A stretch of DNA of 64,000 nt from Carbonactinospora thermoautotrophica. Lineage in GTDB: Bacteria; Actinomycetota; Actinomycetes; Streptomycetales; Carbonactinosporaceae. The notes under the pieces are model-generated. The model ran no database searches and was not told the origin of the DNA. It worked only from the letters and a program-made list of their open reading frames with translations. Of the stretch, positions 25,071-33,994 are shown in pieces. Made by a program: the position numbers and the translations under genes. The stretch lies in contig NZ_JYIJ01000018.1 of assembly GCF_001543895.1 (NCBI RefSeq), forward strand, positions 620,001 through 684,000, written 5' to 3'. Each line of letters starts with the position of its first letter. The stretch's first letter is position 1.

Positions 25071-26267
25071 TCAGGCGTGGACCAGCGCGTCGGGGGTCAG
25101 CTGGTCCGGGGTGGTGTGACCGGACAGCGCGAGGGTCAGGTCGAGCTCGGCGAGCAGGCAGCGCAGCACGTGGCGCACCCCCTCCTCGCCGCCGAGCGCG
25201 AGGCCGTACACGTACGGGCGGCCGACCAGGACGGCGTCCGCACCCAAGGCGAGGGCCTTGACCACGTCGGCGCCGGTGCGGATCCCGCTGTCGAACAGGA
25301 TGGCGGCCCGGCCGTCGACCGCGGCGGCCACGCCGGGGAGGGCGTCCAGCGCGGCGATCGAACCGTCCACCTGCCGACCGCCGTGGTTGGACACGATCAC
25401 CCCGTCCATGCCGGCGTCCACGGCCCGGCGGGCGTCGTCGGGGTGGAGGATCCCCTTGAGCAGGATCGGCCCGTCCCAGTGTTCGCGCAGGAACGGCAGG
25501 TCTTCCCAGGTCTTGCTGGGGTCGGCGAACATGGCGGCCCAGTGGGCCACCGCGGCGGCCGGGTCCTCCTCCGCCGGCTTGGCCAGGCCGGCGCGGAAAG
25601 CCGGGTCGGCGAGGTAGTTGGCGAGCCCGACCCGCTGGAGGAACGGCAGGTACGCCTGGTCGAGGTCGCGCGTGCGCCAGGCGAGCAGGAACGTGTCGAG
25701 CGTGACGACCAGCGCCTCGTACCCCGCCCGCTCGGCCCGCTCCAGGAAGCTCACCGCCACCTCACGGTCGCGCGGCCAGTACAACTGGTACCAGCGCGGC
25801 GCGTCCCCGGCCGCCTGCGCGACCTCCTCCATCGGGTACGAGGCGACGGTGCTGTGCACCAGTGGCAGGCCGAGCGAGGCGGCGGCCCGGGCGACGGCCA
25901 GCTCGCCCTCGGGGTGGACGACGGAGAGCACGCCGACCGGGGCGAGCAGCACCGGGGCCGGCATGCGGGTGCCGAGTACGGTCCGGGACAGGTCCCGGAC
26001 GGTGACGTCCCGCAGCATCCGGGGCACGATCCGCCACCGGTCGAATGCCGCCCGGTTGGCGCGCATGGTGGCGCCTGTGCCGGCGCCGCCGGCGACGTAC
26101 CCGTACGCTGTGGGTTCCATCCGGTCCCGGGCGATCTCCGCCAAGGCGGAGAGGTCGGTGGTGATCGGCGGGACCTGCCCGCTGAGGCCGCCCAGGTAGA
26201 TCTCGTACTGGTACGCGCCGAAGTGCCGCTGGTCGGGGACGAGGGGCGGGCTGCCCGTGTGCTCCAT
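25071..26267 (-). CDS. Lactate 2-monooxygenase-like FMN-dependent alpha-hydroxy-acid oxidase
   Basis: A 398-residue FMN enzyme. TIM-barrel motifs: LLAPVGVLSVVHPEGELAVA, PRWYQLYWPRDREVA, VVTLDTFLLAWRTRDLD, ILLKGILHPDDARRAVDAG and VSNHGGRQVDGSIAALDAL (catalytic His and Arg), then FDSGIRTGADVVKALALGADAV. The length and the WRTRDLDQAYLPFL insertion match lactate 2-monooxygenase, which converts L-lactate to acetate, CO2 and water. ATG 26267 has gaaggggg upstream. It is divergent from an RpiR-type regulator that may control it. Confidence 0.85.
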   Translation of the reverse strand: MEHTGSPPLVPDQRHFGAYQYEIYLGGLSGQVPPITTDLSALAEIARDRMEPTAYGYVAGGAGTGATMRANRAAFDRWRIVPRMLRDVTVRDLSRTVLGTRMPAPVLLAPVGVLSVVHPEGELAVARAAASLGLPLVHSTVASYPMEEVAQAAGDAPRWYQLYWPRDREVAVSFLERAERAGYEALVVTLDTFLLAWRTRDLDQAYLPFLQRVGLANYLADPAFRAGLAKPAEEDPAAAVAHWAAMFADPSKTWEDLPFLREHWDGPILLKGILHPDDARRAVDAGMDGVIVSNHGGRQVDGSIAALDALPGVAAAVDGRAAILFDSGIRTGADVVKALALGADAVLVGRPYVYGLALGGEEGVRHVLRCLLAELDLTLALSGHTTPDQLTPDALVHA

Positions 26268-26309
26268 GCCGGGGACCCCCTTCTCGGGTGATCTGTCCGC
26301 TGCTTTCTG

Positions 26310-26323
26310 GCATGGAACCATGC
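26310..26323. promoter_or_regulatory. Inverted repeat in the lactate oxidase/RpiR divergent region
   Basis: GCATGG-AA-CCATGC is a perfect 6-bp-arm palindrome roughly midway between the two divergent starts (26267 and 26375), a natural operator candidate for the RpiR protein. A TAGGCT box follows at 26331. Confidence 0.4.
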
Positions 26324-26374
26324 GTTTGCCTAGGCTGTGAATAGCTTCGTACATGTTCCCAGAAGGGCTCCAGG

Positions 26375-27256
26375 GTGAGAAGTGGCGACCAGGCGACCCG
26401 GCAGCGGACTCCCACCGAACGGCTGCTCGCGCTCTTCGACGGTCACCGGCTGTCGCCCACCCAGCGCCGGATCGCCCAGTACCTGCTGGACCACCTGCCC
26501 GAGGCCGCGTTCCTGTCCAGCGTCGACCTGGCCGAGCGGGCGGGCGTGAGCCAGCCGTCGGTGACCAGGTTCGCGGTCGCGCTCGGCTTCTCCGGGTACC
26601 CGGCCCTGCGCGAGGCGTTGCGGCCGATCGCGCTGAGCGCCGCCGCTGACTCGCCTGACACCCCCGAGGAGATCCGGCGCAACGAGCTGCAGGCCGCGGT
26701 CGCCGCCGAGATACGCAACCTAGAGAGTCTGCACCGGATGCTGGCCAACCCGACCCAGGTGCTCGACCTCGGCCGGCGGCTCGCCGCCTCGGTGCCGCTC
26801 ACCGTGCTCGGCCTGCGGATCTCCGCGCCGCTCGCCGAGTACTTCGCGTACGCCGCCAAACGCATCCATCCCGACGTGCGCTGCGTCACCGCGGGCGGCA
26901 GCGCGGTGTACGACGCGCTGCTGCAGGCCCAGACCGCGGGCGGGACGTGGCTGCTCGCGTTCGCCATGCCCCGGTACGCGGCCGAGACCGTGCAGGCGCT
27001 GCGGTTCGCCCGCGAACTGGGGCTGAAGTCCGCCGTGGTGACCGATGTGCCGTTCGTGCCGTTTGCCCGGGACGTCGACATGGTCCTCCCGGTGGGGGTC
27101 GGTTCGCGCCTGGTCTTCGACTCCTACGCCGCCCCGGTCGTGCTCGCCGCCGTCGTCCTCCAGGCCATGGCCGACGCCGCCCCGGAGCGCACCCAGACCT
27201 GCCTGGAGGCGTACGAGCAGGTGGCCGAGCGCGAGGACTTCTTCTACGGGCGCTGA
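26375..27256 (+). CDS. MurR/RpiR-family transcriptional regulator
   Basis: A 293-residue regulator. The RpiR N-terminal HTH spans about residues 15-90 (SPTQRRIAQYLLDHLPEAAFLSSVDLAERAGVSQPSVTRFAVALGFSGYPALREAL) and the SIS sugar-isomerase domain about 120-280. Although SIS domains usually sense phosphosugars, other RpiR proteins answer to non-sugar catabolites; pairing with a lactate oxidase homologue suggests such a role. GTG 26375 is preceded by agaagg. Confidence 0.88.
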   Translation: MRSGDQATRQRTPTERLLALFDGHRLSPTQRRIAQYLLDHLPEAAFLSSVDLAERAGVSQPSVTRFAVALGFSGYPALREALRPIALSAAADSPDTPEEIRRNELQAAVAAEIRNLESLHRMLANPTQVLDLGRRLAASVPLTVLGLRISAPLAEYFAYAAKRIHPDVRCVTAGGSAVYDALLQAQTAGGTWLLAFAMPRYAAETVQALRFARELGLKSAVVTDVPFVPFARDVDMVLPVGVGSRLVFDSYAAPVVLAAVVLQAMADAAPERTQTCLEAYEQVAEREDFFYGR

Positions 27257-27328
27257 CCCCGGCCGGGTGGTCCCAACCGTTCGGAAAGCTCTCGCGTTCG
27301 CCGGGGGGACCAAGTGGATGGGCTCCGC

Positions 27329-28777
27329 TCAGAGCCCGGCGAGCTGCGGCAGCACCCGCGCCGCCTGGTCCAGGTCCTCGTCCAGGGACCGGTCGGTGGT
27401 CACCGGGCTGAGCGCGGCGTCGGCCAGCTCGTACGCCTCGCGCAGCGCGCCCGGGGCCGGGGTGAGGCCGCGCATGCGCAGCGCTCGCACCGTGGCGACC
27501 AGCTCGCAGGAGAGCACGACGCGGTAGGCGTACACGGCCTCGGATGTGTTGCGCGCGGCCTGGCTGGAGAAGGTGGCGTGCTCTTCCACGCCGCGGGAGA
27601 CGACGGCGGTGGCGAGAGCCGCGGGGGCGGCGTGTTGGCGCAGGTGGGCGAGGGCTGACTGGGCGACGTACTCCAGGATCATCAGCCCGGAGGAGCCCTC
27701 CGGGCCGGCGGCCAGGAACGGGCGCTGCCCGGTGAACTCCGGCTCCATGAGGGTGCTGAGCCGGGCCGCCGAGAGCGCCGAGGTCTGGAAGAGCGCGACC
27801 CGCATCGCGTCGAGGGCGAGCCCCAGGTACGCGGTGTGGAAGTTGCCGTTGTGCAGCACCCGGCGGTGGCGCGCGTCGACGAGCGGGTTCTCGCCGGCGG
27901 AGTTCATCTCGATGGCGAGCACCCGCTCCAGGTGGATGGCGGCGTCGATCGCCGGCCCGTGCACCTGGGGGACCGCCCGGTAGCTGAACGGGTCCTGGAT
28001 GCGTGCCGGCTTGATCGGCTGGTCGGCGAGCAGCTCGCGCAACCGCGCCGCGACCGCCTGCTGGCCGGGGTGGGGTCGTGCTTCGTGGACCGCCTCGGCG
28101 TACGGTTCGGGGTTGCCGTCCACGGCGAGGAACGCCAGCGCGGCGATCACGATGCTCGCGTACAGCAGCTCGCGGGCGTCGGCCAGGCTGAGCGCGGCCT
28201 CGCCCACGGTGGCGGCGTTGGAGCTGATGAACGCGAGCGCGTCGGCCGGGTCCAGCCGGTACGGCTCCAGGCTGCCGTACTGCCAGGGCGCCTCGCCGAT
28301 CAGGCAGAGCGCGACGGAGGCGAGCGCGGTGAGGTCACCGGTGCCGATCGATCCGAAGGTGCGCACCGGCGGGACGAGCCCCCGGTTGAGCACTTCGGCG
28401 AGGACGTCCAGCATCGCCGGGTCCACCCCGGAGCCGCCGGCGGCGAGCTGGTTGAGCCGGACCAGCAGCATCGCGCGCGTGCGGGCGGCGTCGAGCAGCG
28501 GGCCGGCGCCACCGGCGTGGCTGCGCAGCAGGCGCAGGCCGTGCGCCGGTTCGGTCACCTCGACCGACCGGTTGGCGCCGACCCCGGTGGTCCGGCCGTA
28601 CACCGGCTGCTCGACCTGGACGGCCCGGACCGCCTCGTAGGCGGCGCGGGCCCGCGCGACACCGTCCGGGTGCACGCGGACCGGAGCCTGATCCCGGGCG
28701 ACGCGGCGGACGTGCTCACAGGTCAGGCGCCTGCCGTCGACGACGACGGGCTGCTCCGGGACGCTGGACAAGGCCAT
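27329..28777 (-). CDS. Histidine ammonia-lyase superfamily protein lacking the Ala-Ser-Gly cofactor triad
   Basis: A 482-residue member of the HAL/PAL superfamily: YGRTTGVGAN near residue 60 (substrate Tyr), GSIGTGDLTALA at 142-153, FISSNAATVGEAAL, QDPFSYRAVPQVHG, AIEMNSAGENPLVD and NGNFHTAYLGLALD. True HutH has GSVGASGDLAPLAH, in which Ala-Ser-Gly cyclises to the MIO cofactor. Here one residue is missing and Thr-Gly stands at the site, so ordinary MIO formation is doubtful. It sits at the hut locus, divergent from an OpuC-type importer. It could be the HutH of this organism or a MIO-free lyase such as an ergothionase (betaine lyase). ATG 28777 with gagg upstream is used. Confidence 0.8.
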   Translation of the reverse strand: MALSSVPEQPVVVDGRRLTCEHVRRVARDQAPVRVHPDGVARARAAYEAVRAVQVEQPVYGRTTGVGANRSVEVTEPAHGLRLLRSHAGGAGPLLDAARTRAMLLVRLNQLAAGGSGVDPAMLDVLAEVLNRGLVPPVRTFGSIGTGDLTALASVALCLIGEAPWQYGSLEPYRLDPADALAFISSNAATVGEAALSLADARELLYASIVIAALAFLAVDGNPEPYAEAVHEARPHPGQQAVAARLRELLADQPIKPARIQDPFSYRAVPQVHGPAIDAAIHLERVLAIEMNSAGENPLVDARHRRVLHNGNFHTAYLGLALDAMRVALFQTSALSAARLSTLMEPEFTGQRPFLAAGPEGSSGLMILEYVAQSALAHLRQHAAPAALATAVVSRGVEEHATFSSQAARNTSEAVYAYRVVLSCELVATVRALRMRGLTPAPGALREAYELADAALSPVTTDRSLDEDLDQAARVLPQLAGL

Positions 28778-28853
28778 GGGCACCTCGGTGCGGACGCGGG
28801 AGACGGGGAAGACAGTCGGTTACCACAACCGCGTAACGGCTGAGATGAGTATC

Positions 28854-28882
28854 TTGACACTTTCTTCAGCCAACAAGAGCAT
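28854..28882 (+). promoter_or_regulatory. Candidate promoter of the ABC importer/hut operon
   Basis: A perfect TTGACA (28854-28859) is followed after 17 bases by gagcat (28877-28882), a poor -10. The region is AT-rich for this genome and lies 40 bases before the TTG start of the ATPase gene. A nearby GTTAC-n9-GTAAC inverted repeat (28819-28837) could be an operator. Confidence 0.4.
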
Positions 28883-28923
28883 GAAAACATTCATTCACGT
28901 CCGCCCTGGCGACGGGAGCCGCC

Positions 28924-30060
28924 TTGATCATCTTCGACAGCGTCACCAAGCGCTTCCCGGATGGCACGACGGCGGTGGACCACCTCGACCTGGAGATCCC
29001 CACCGGAAAGATCACCGTGCTCGTCGGCCCGTCGGGGTGCGGCAAGACGACCACGCTCCGCATGATCAACCGGATGGTCGAGCCGACCTCCGGGCGCGTC
29101 CTGCTGGACGGTGAGGACGTCCGCACGGTCGACCCGCCCACGCTGCGCCGGCGGATCGGGTACGTGATCCAGCAGGCGGGCCTGTTCCCGCACCGGACGA
29201 TCCTCGACAACATCGCCACCGTCCCATACCTGCTCGGTTGGAACAAGAAGAAGGCCCGCGCCCGGGCGATGGAGCTGCTGGAGCGGGTCGGGCTGCCGGC
29301 GTCCTTCGCGAAGCGGTACCCCTTCCAGCTCTCCGGCGGCCAGCAGCAGCGGGTCGGCGTCGCCCGCGCGCTCGCCGCCGACCCGCCGGTCATGCTGATG
29401 GACGAGCCGTTCAGCGCCGTCGACCCGGTGGTGCGCAAGAGCCTGCAGGAGGAGTTCCTGCGGCTGCAGGCCGAGCTGCACAAGACGATCGTGTTCGTCA
29501 CCCACGACATCGACGAGGCGATCAAGCTCGGGGACATGATCGCGGTCATGCGCGTCGGCGGGAAGCTCGCCCAGTACGACCCGCCCGAGGTCCTGCTCGC
29601 CCGGCCGGCGGACGCGTTCGTCCAGGACTTCCTGGGTGCCGACCGCGGCATCCGGCGGCTGTCGTTCCTGAGCGCGAGCGCGCTGCCGCTGCACGAGGCG
29701 CCGGTCGTCCCGCAGGGCACCGCGCTGCGCGACGCCCCGGCGATCGCCGAGCGCGCCGGCGATCCCTGGCTGCTCGTGGTGGACGCCGAACGCCGGCCCC
29801 TCGGGTGGTACTCGGTCAAGGACGGCGTGACCGGCGACGGCACCCTGGGCGAGGCCGCGCTCGCCCCGTACGGGCGGACCTTCCGCCCCGGGCAGGACTC
29901 GCTGCGCGTCGCCCTGGACAGCGCCGTGCTGTCCCCGTCCGGTCACGCGGTCGCGGTCGACGACGACGGGCGCGTCGTGGGGGTCGCCTCCCAGGCGGAC
30001 ATCACCGAGGCCATCCAGGCCCTCGACAGCGAGAGCGGCCGCGCCGGGAGGCAGCCGTGA
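28924..30060 (+). CDS. ABC transporter ATP-binding protein, OpuCA/ProV type with CBS domains
   Basis: A 378-residue ATPase of the quaternary-amine uptake family. Walker A GPSGCGKT (35-42), signature LSGGQQQR (about 137-144), Walker B MLMDEPF, and switch His in FVTHDIDEAIKLGD. A C-terminal CBS-like region (about 260-370, VVDAERRPLGWYSV, HAVAVDDDGRVVGVASQADI) is typical of OpuCA. TTG 28924 is the start, with gggag upstream. It begins a co-oriented group of two permeases, a binding protein, hutU and the M20 hydrolase. The substrate is probably a betaine-like or imidazole compound, given the gene company. Confidence 0.9.
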   Translation: MIIFDSVTKRFPDGTTAVDHLDLEIPTGKITVLVGPSGCGKTTTLRMINRMVEPTSGRVLLDGEDVRTVDPPTLRRRIGYVIQQAGLFPHRTILDNIATVPYLLGWNKKKARARAMELLERVGLPASFAKRYPFQLSGGQQQRVGVARALAADPPVMLMDEPFSAVDPVVRKSLQEEFLRLQAELHKTIVFVTHDIDEAIKLGDMIAVMRVGGKLAQYDPPEVLLARPADAFVQDFLGADRGIRRLSFLSASALPLHEAPVVPQGTALRDAPAIAERAGDPWLLVVDAERRPLGWYSVKDGVTGDGTLGEAALAPYGRTFRPGQDSLRVALDSAVLSPSGHAVAVDDDGRVVGVASQADITEAIQALDSESGRAGRQP

Positions 30061-30701
30061 GGTGGGACTGGGTCGGCAGCCACCTCGACCTGTTCGCCAA
30101 GCTGCTCGCCCAGCACGTGTACCTGTCGGTGACCCCGGTGCTGTACGGGCTGCTGATCTCGCTGCCGCTGGGCCTGGCCTGCGTCCGGTGGCCCCGGATC
30201 TACCCGCCGGTGCTCGCCGCGACCAGCGTCCTGTACGCGCTGCCGTCGATCGCGCTGTTTGTGTTCCTGCTCGACTACACGGGCCTGGCGCCGGCGACGG
30301 CGATCATCCCGCTGACGGTGTACACGCTGTCGGTGCTCATCCGCAACGTCGTCGACGGCCTGCGCTCGGTGCCCGAGCCGGTGCGGCAGGCCGCCACCGC
30401 CATGGGCTTCGGCGCCGCCCGCCGGCTGGTCCAGGTCGAGCTGCCGATCGCCACCCCGATCGTGATCGCCGGACTGCGGGTCGCCACCGTGTCCAACATC
30501 AGCCTGGTCAGCATCGGGTCCCTGATCGGCCTCGGCGGTCTCGGGCAGCTGTTCACCGACGGGTTCCAGCGGTCCTTCCCGACGCCGATCATCGTCGGCA
30601 TCGTGCTCACGATCGCCCTCGCGGTGCTCGCCGACGGGCTGCTGGTCCTGCTGCAGCGGCTGCTGACCCCGTGGACCCGCGCGAGGAGAGCCGGCGCATG
30701 A
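30057..30701 (+). CDS. ABC transporter permease, OpuCB/ProW type (1)
   Basis: A 214-residue permease with about five to six transmembrane segments. The BPD-transport core is seen in PEPVRQAATAMGFGAARRLVQVELPIATPIVIAGLR, the EAA loop that docks to the ATPase. GTG 30057 overlaps the ATPase stop (GTGA); the stop is overlapped by the second permease. OpuC-class permeases import glycine betaine, choline, carnitine and, in the EgtU branch, ergothioneine. Confidence 0.9.
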   Translation: MRWDWVGSHLDLFAKLLAQHVYLSVTPVLYGLLISLPLGLACVRWPRIYPPVLAATSVLYALPSIALFVFLLDYTGLAPATAIIPLTVYTLSVLIRNVVDGLRSVPEPVRQAATAMGFGAARRLVQVELPIATPIVIAGLRVATVSNISLVSIGSLIGLGGLGQLFTDGFQRSFPTPIIVGIVLTIALAVLADGLLVLLQRLLTPWTRARRAGA

Positions 30702-31375
30702 GCGTGCTGCAACTGTTCCTGGACTGGATCTCCCAGCCCGCGCAGTGGACCGGCCCGGAGGGCATCCCGGCCCGGCTGGCCGAGCACCTGTGGTACTCGG
30801 TCGTCGCACTGGCCGTCGCGGCCGCCGTCGCGCTGCCGGCGGGCCTGGCGATCGGGCACACCGGGCGCGGCGCGTTCCTCGTGGTGAACTCCGCGAACGC
30901 CGCGCGGGCCCTGCCGACCCTCGGCCTGCTGGTGCTCGTCGTCACCCTGGTGGGCCTCGGCCTCGTGCCGGTGCTGGTGCCCCTGATCGCGCTCGCGATC
31001 CCGCCGATCCTGGTCAACACGTACGAGGGCATCCGGCAGGTGGACGCTGACCTGCGGGACGCGGCCGAGGGCATGGGCATGACCGGCCGGGAGGTGCTGC
31101 TCAAGGTCGAGGCGCCGGTCGCCCTGCCGCTCATCCTGCTCGGCCTGCGCACCGCCGCCATCCAGATCGTGGCGACCGCGACCATCGCCGCCTACGTCGG
31201 CCTCGGCGGGCTCGGCCGGTTCATCTTCGACGGCCTGGCCCGGCGCGACTACGAGACGGTGGTGGGCGGCGCCGCCCTGGTCGCGCTGCTCGCCGTCCTC
31301 ACCGAGATCGTCTTCGCGCTGATCCAGCGGTTCGTGGTCTCGCCCGGAATCCGCCACCGAGCGGCCGCACGGTGA
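30698..31375 (+). CDS. ABC transporter permease, OpuCD/ProW type (2)
   Basis: A 225-residue permease with about six transmembrane segments. The EAA loop reads VDADLRDAAEGMGMTGREVLLKVEAPVALPLILLGLR. ATG 30698 overlaps the first permease by four bases. It forms the heterodimeric channel with that protein. Confidence 0.9.
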   Translation: MSVLQLFLDWISQPAQWTGPEGIPARLAEHLWYSVVALAVAAAVALPAGLAIGHTGRGAFLVVNSANAARALPTLGLLVLVVTLVGLGLVPVLVPLIALAIPPILVNTYEGIRQVDADLRDAAEGMGMTGREVLLKVEAPVALPLILLGLRTAAIQIVATATIAAYVGLGGLGRFIFDGLARRDYETVVGGAALVALLAVLTEIVFALIQRFVVSPGIRHRAAAR

Positions 31376-31409
31376 CTCCGGACCATGTGAACGACAGGAG
31401 GAAGTCCGT

Positions 31410-32312
31410 ATGAAGCGCATCATCCGCGGCGCCGCCCTGGCCGCGCTGTTCGCCCTGACCGCCTGCGGCGGTGGCGGGAACCCGCTCGAGCAGGGCGGCG
31501 CCGCCCAGCCCGGCACGATCACCGTGGGCTCGGCCAACTTCCAGGAGAACGTGCTGCTGGCGGAGATCTACGCCCAGGCGTTGGAGGCCAAGGGCATCAA
31601 GGTCAACCGCAAGTTCAACATCGGCAGCCGCGAGGTCATCTTCGACCAGATCAAGAGCGGCGCCCTGACGGTCCTGCCCGAGTACAACGGCGCGCTGCTC
31701 GCGTACCTGGACAAGGACGCCAAGGCCACCTCGACCGAGCAGGTCAACATCGCGCTCAAGCAGAAGCTCCCGCCGGAACTGGAGCTGCTCGACTCGGCCC
31801 CGGCCGAGAACAAGGACTCGGTCACGGTGACCAAGGCCACCGCGGACAAGTACAAGCTGAAGACCCTGGAGGATCTGGCCCCGGTCGCCAAGGACATGAC
31901 GCTCGGCGGGCCTCCGGAGTTCAAGACCCGGATGCAGGGCGTGGTCGGCCTGAAGAGCGTGTACGGCATCGAGTTCAAGGAGTTCAAGCCGCTCGACACC
32001 GCCGGCCCGGTCACCGTGGCCGCGCTCAAGAACGGTGACATCCAGGCGGCCAACCTGTTCACCACCGACCCCTCTATCCCGCAGAACGGCTTCGTGGTCC
32101 TGGAGGACCCCAAGGACCTGTTCAGCGCCCAGAACGTGACGCCGCTCGTGTACAAGAAGGGCGTCGACGACAAGGTCAGGAGCACGCTCAACGCCGTCTC
32201 GGTCAAGCTCGACACCAAGACGCTGACCGAGCTGGACAAGCGGCTGATCGTCGACAAGGACGACGCCGAGCAGATCGCCAAGGACTGGCTCAAGTCCCAG
32301 GGCTTGGCCTGA
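31410..32312 (+). CDS. OpuAC-type substrate-binding lipoprotein
   Basis: A 300-residue binding protein. A signal peptide with lipobox LTAC places the lipidated Cys at about residue 20, so the protein is anchored outside the cell membrane. The mature part has the OpuAC/OsmX features [55 protein letters not shown]. Such proteins bind quaternary amines in an aromatic cage; the same fold serves the ergothioneine-binding EgtU domain. The ligand cannot be fixed by eye. Good gacaggagg ribosome site before ATG 31410. Confidence 0.9.
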   Translation: MKRIIRGAALAALFALTACGGGGNPLEQGGAAQPGTITVGSANFQENVLLAEIYAQALEAKGIKVNRKFNIGSREVIFDQIKSGALTVLPEYNGALLAYLDKDAKATSTEQVNIALKQKLPPELELLDSAPAENKDSVTVTKATADKYKLKTLEDLAPVAKDMTLGGPPEFKTRMQGVVGLKSVYGIEFKEFKPLDTAGPVTVAALKNGDIQAANLFTTDPSIPQNGFVVLEDPKDLFSAQNVTPLVYKKGVDDKVRSTLNAVSVKLDTKTLTELDKRLIVDKDDAEQIAKDWLKSQGLA

Positions 32313-32332
32313 TCGCAACGGAGGGAAGCACC

Positions 32333-33994
32333 GTGTCCAGTGACCCGCGTACCGTGCGGGCGCCGCGCGGCACCGAGCTGAGCTGCAAAGGCTGGCCCCA
32401 GGAAGCCGCGTTGCGGATGCTCATGAACAACCTTGACCCCGAGGTGGCCGAGCATCCCGAGGAGCTGATCGTCTACGGCGGCTCCGGCAAGGCCGCCCGC
32501 GACTGGGCGTCGTTCGACGCGATCGTGCGCACGCTCCGGGACCTGGCGGGCGACGAGACCCTGCTCGTGCAGTCCGGCAAGCCGGTCGGCGTGTTCCGCA
32601 CCCACGAGTGGGCGCCCCGGGTGCTGATCGCCAACTCCAACCTGGTCCCGGACTGGGCCACCTGGGAGGAGTTCCGCCGGCTGGAGGCGCTCGGGCTCAC
32701 CATGTTCGGCCAGATGACCGCCGGTTCCTGGATCTACATCGGCACCCAGGGCATCCTCCAGGGCACGTACGAGACGTTCGCCGCGGTCGCCGCGAAGCGG
32801 TTCGGCGGCTCGCTCGCCGGCACCATCACGCTCACCGCAGGCCTCGGCGGCATGGGCGGCGCCCAGCCGCTGGCCGTCACCATGAACGGCGGCGTGGTCA
32901 TCTGCGTCGAATGCGACCCGTCCCGCATCCGCCGGCGCATCGAGCACCGGTACCTGGACGTCCAGGCGGCCGGTGTCGAGGAGGCGCTGCGGCTCGCCGT
33001 CGAGGCCCGCGACGAGCGCCGGCCGCTGTCGATCGGCGTGCTCGGCAACGCGGCCGAGATCGTGCCGCGGCTGCTCGCCATGGACGCGCCGATCGACATC
33101 GTCACCGACCAGACCTCGGCGCACGACCCGCTGAAGTACCTGCCTGTCGGGGTCGCGTTCGAGGACTGGGCCGACTACGCGGCCAGCAAGCCCGAGGAGT
33201 TCACCCGCCGGGCGCGTGAGTCGATGGCCAGGCACGTCGAGGCCATGGTCGGGTTCCTCGACCGGGGCGCGGAGGTCTTCGACTACGGCAACTCGATCCG
33301 GGGCGAGGCCAAGCTCGCCGGGTACCGGCGGGCGTTCGACTTCCCCGGCTTCGTGCCCGCCTACATCCGGCCGCTGTTCTGCGAGGGCAAGGGCCCGTTC
33401 CGGTGGGCGGCGCTTTCTGGTGACCCGGCCGACATCGCCAAGACCGACCGGGCCGTGATGGAGCTGTTCCCCGAGAACGAGGCGCTCACCCGGTGGCTGC
33501 GGATGGCCGGGGAGAAGGTCCACTACCAGGGCCTGCCCGCGCGGATCTGCTGGCTCGGATACGGGGAGCGGCACCGGGCGGGCCTGCGGTTCAACGAGAT
33601 GGTCGCCTCCGGGGAGCTGTCCGCGCCGATCGTCATCGGGCGGGACCACCTGGACTGCGGCTCGGTCGCCTCGCCGTACCGGGAGACCGAGGCCATGCTC
33701 GACGGCTCCGACGCGATCGCCGACTGGCCGCTGCTCAACGCCCTGCTCAACACCGCCTCCGGCGCGGCCTGGGTGTCGATCCACCACGGCGGCGGCGTCG
33801 GCATCGGCCGGTCCATCCACGCCGGCCAGGTCACGGTCGCGGACGGCACCGAGCTGTCGGCTCAGAAGCTGGAGCGGGTGCTCACCAACGACCCGGGCAT
33901 GGGCGTCATCCGGCACGTCGACGCCGGGTACGACCGGGCGGTCGAAGTCGCCGAGGAGCGCGGCGTCCGTGTCCCCATGCGGGAGAGCAGGTGA
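32333..33994 (+). CDS. hutU: Urocanate hydratase
   Basis: A 553-residue urocanase, which adds water to urocanate using tightly bound NAD+ to give imidazolone propionate. Family blocks: [45 protein letters not shown], the NAD loop [27 protein letters not shown] with the active-site Cys, and [23 protein letters not shown]. All look canonical. GTG 32333 has ggaggg upstream. It follows the importer genes after 20 bases and overlaps the M20 gene as GTGA, so uptake and catabolism appear co-transcribed. Confidence 0.95.
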   Translation: MSSDPRTVRAPRGTELSCKGWPQEAALRMLMNNLDPEVAEHPEELIVYGGSGKAARDWASFDAIVRTLRDLAGDETLLVQSGKPVGVFRTHEWAPRVLIANSNLVPDWATWEEFRRLEALGLTMFGQMTAGSWIYIGTQGILQGTYETFAAVAAKRFGGSLAGTITLTAGLGGMGGAQPLAVTMNGGVVICVECDPSRIRRRIEHRYLDVQAAGVEEALRLAVEARDERRPLSIGVLGNAAEIVPRLLAMDAPIDIVTDQTSAHDPLKYLPVGVAFEDWADYAASKPEEFTRRARESMARHVEAMVGFLDRGAEVFDYGNSIRGEAKLAGYRRAFDFPGFVPAYIRPLFCEGKGPFRWAALSGDPADIAKTDRAVMELFPENEALTRWLRMAGEKVHYQGLPARICWLGYGERHRAGLRFNEMVASGELSAPIVIGRDHLDCGSVASPYRETEAMLDGSDAIADWPLLNALLNTASGAAWVSIHHGGGVGIGRSIHAGQVTVADGTELSAQKLERVLTNDPGMGVIRHVDAGYDRAVEVAEERGVRVPMRESR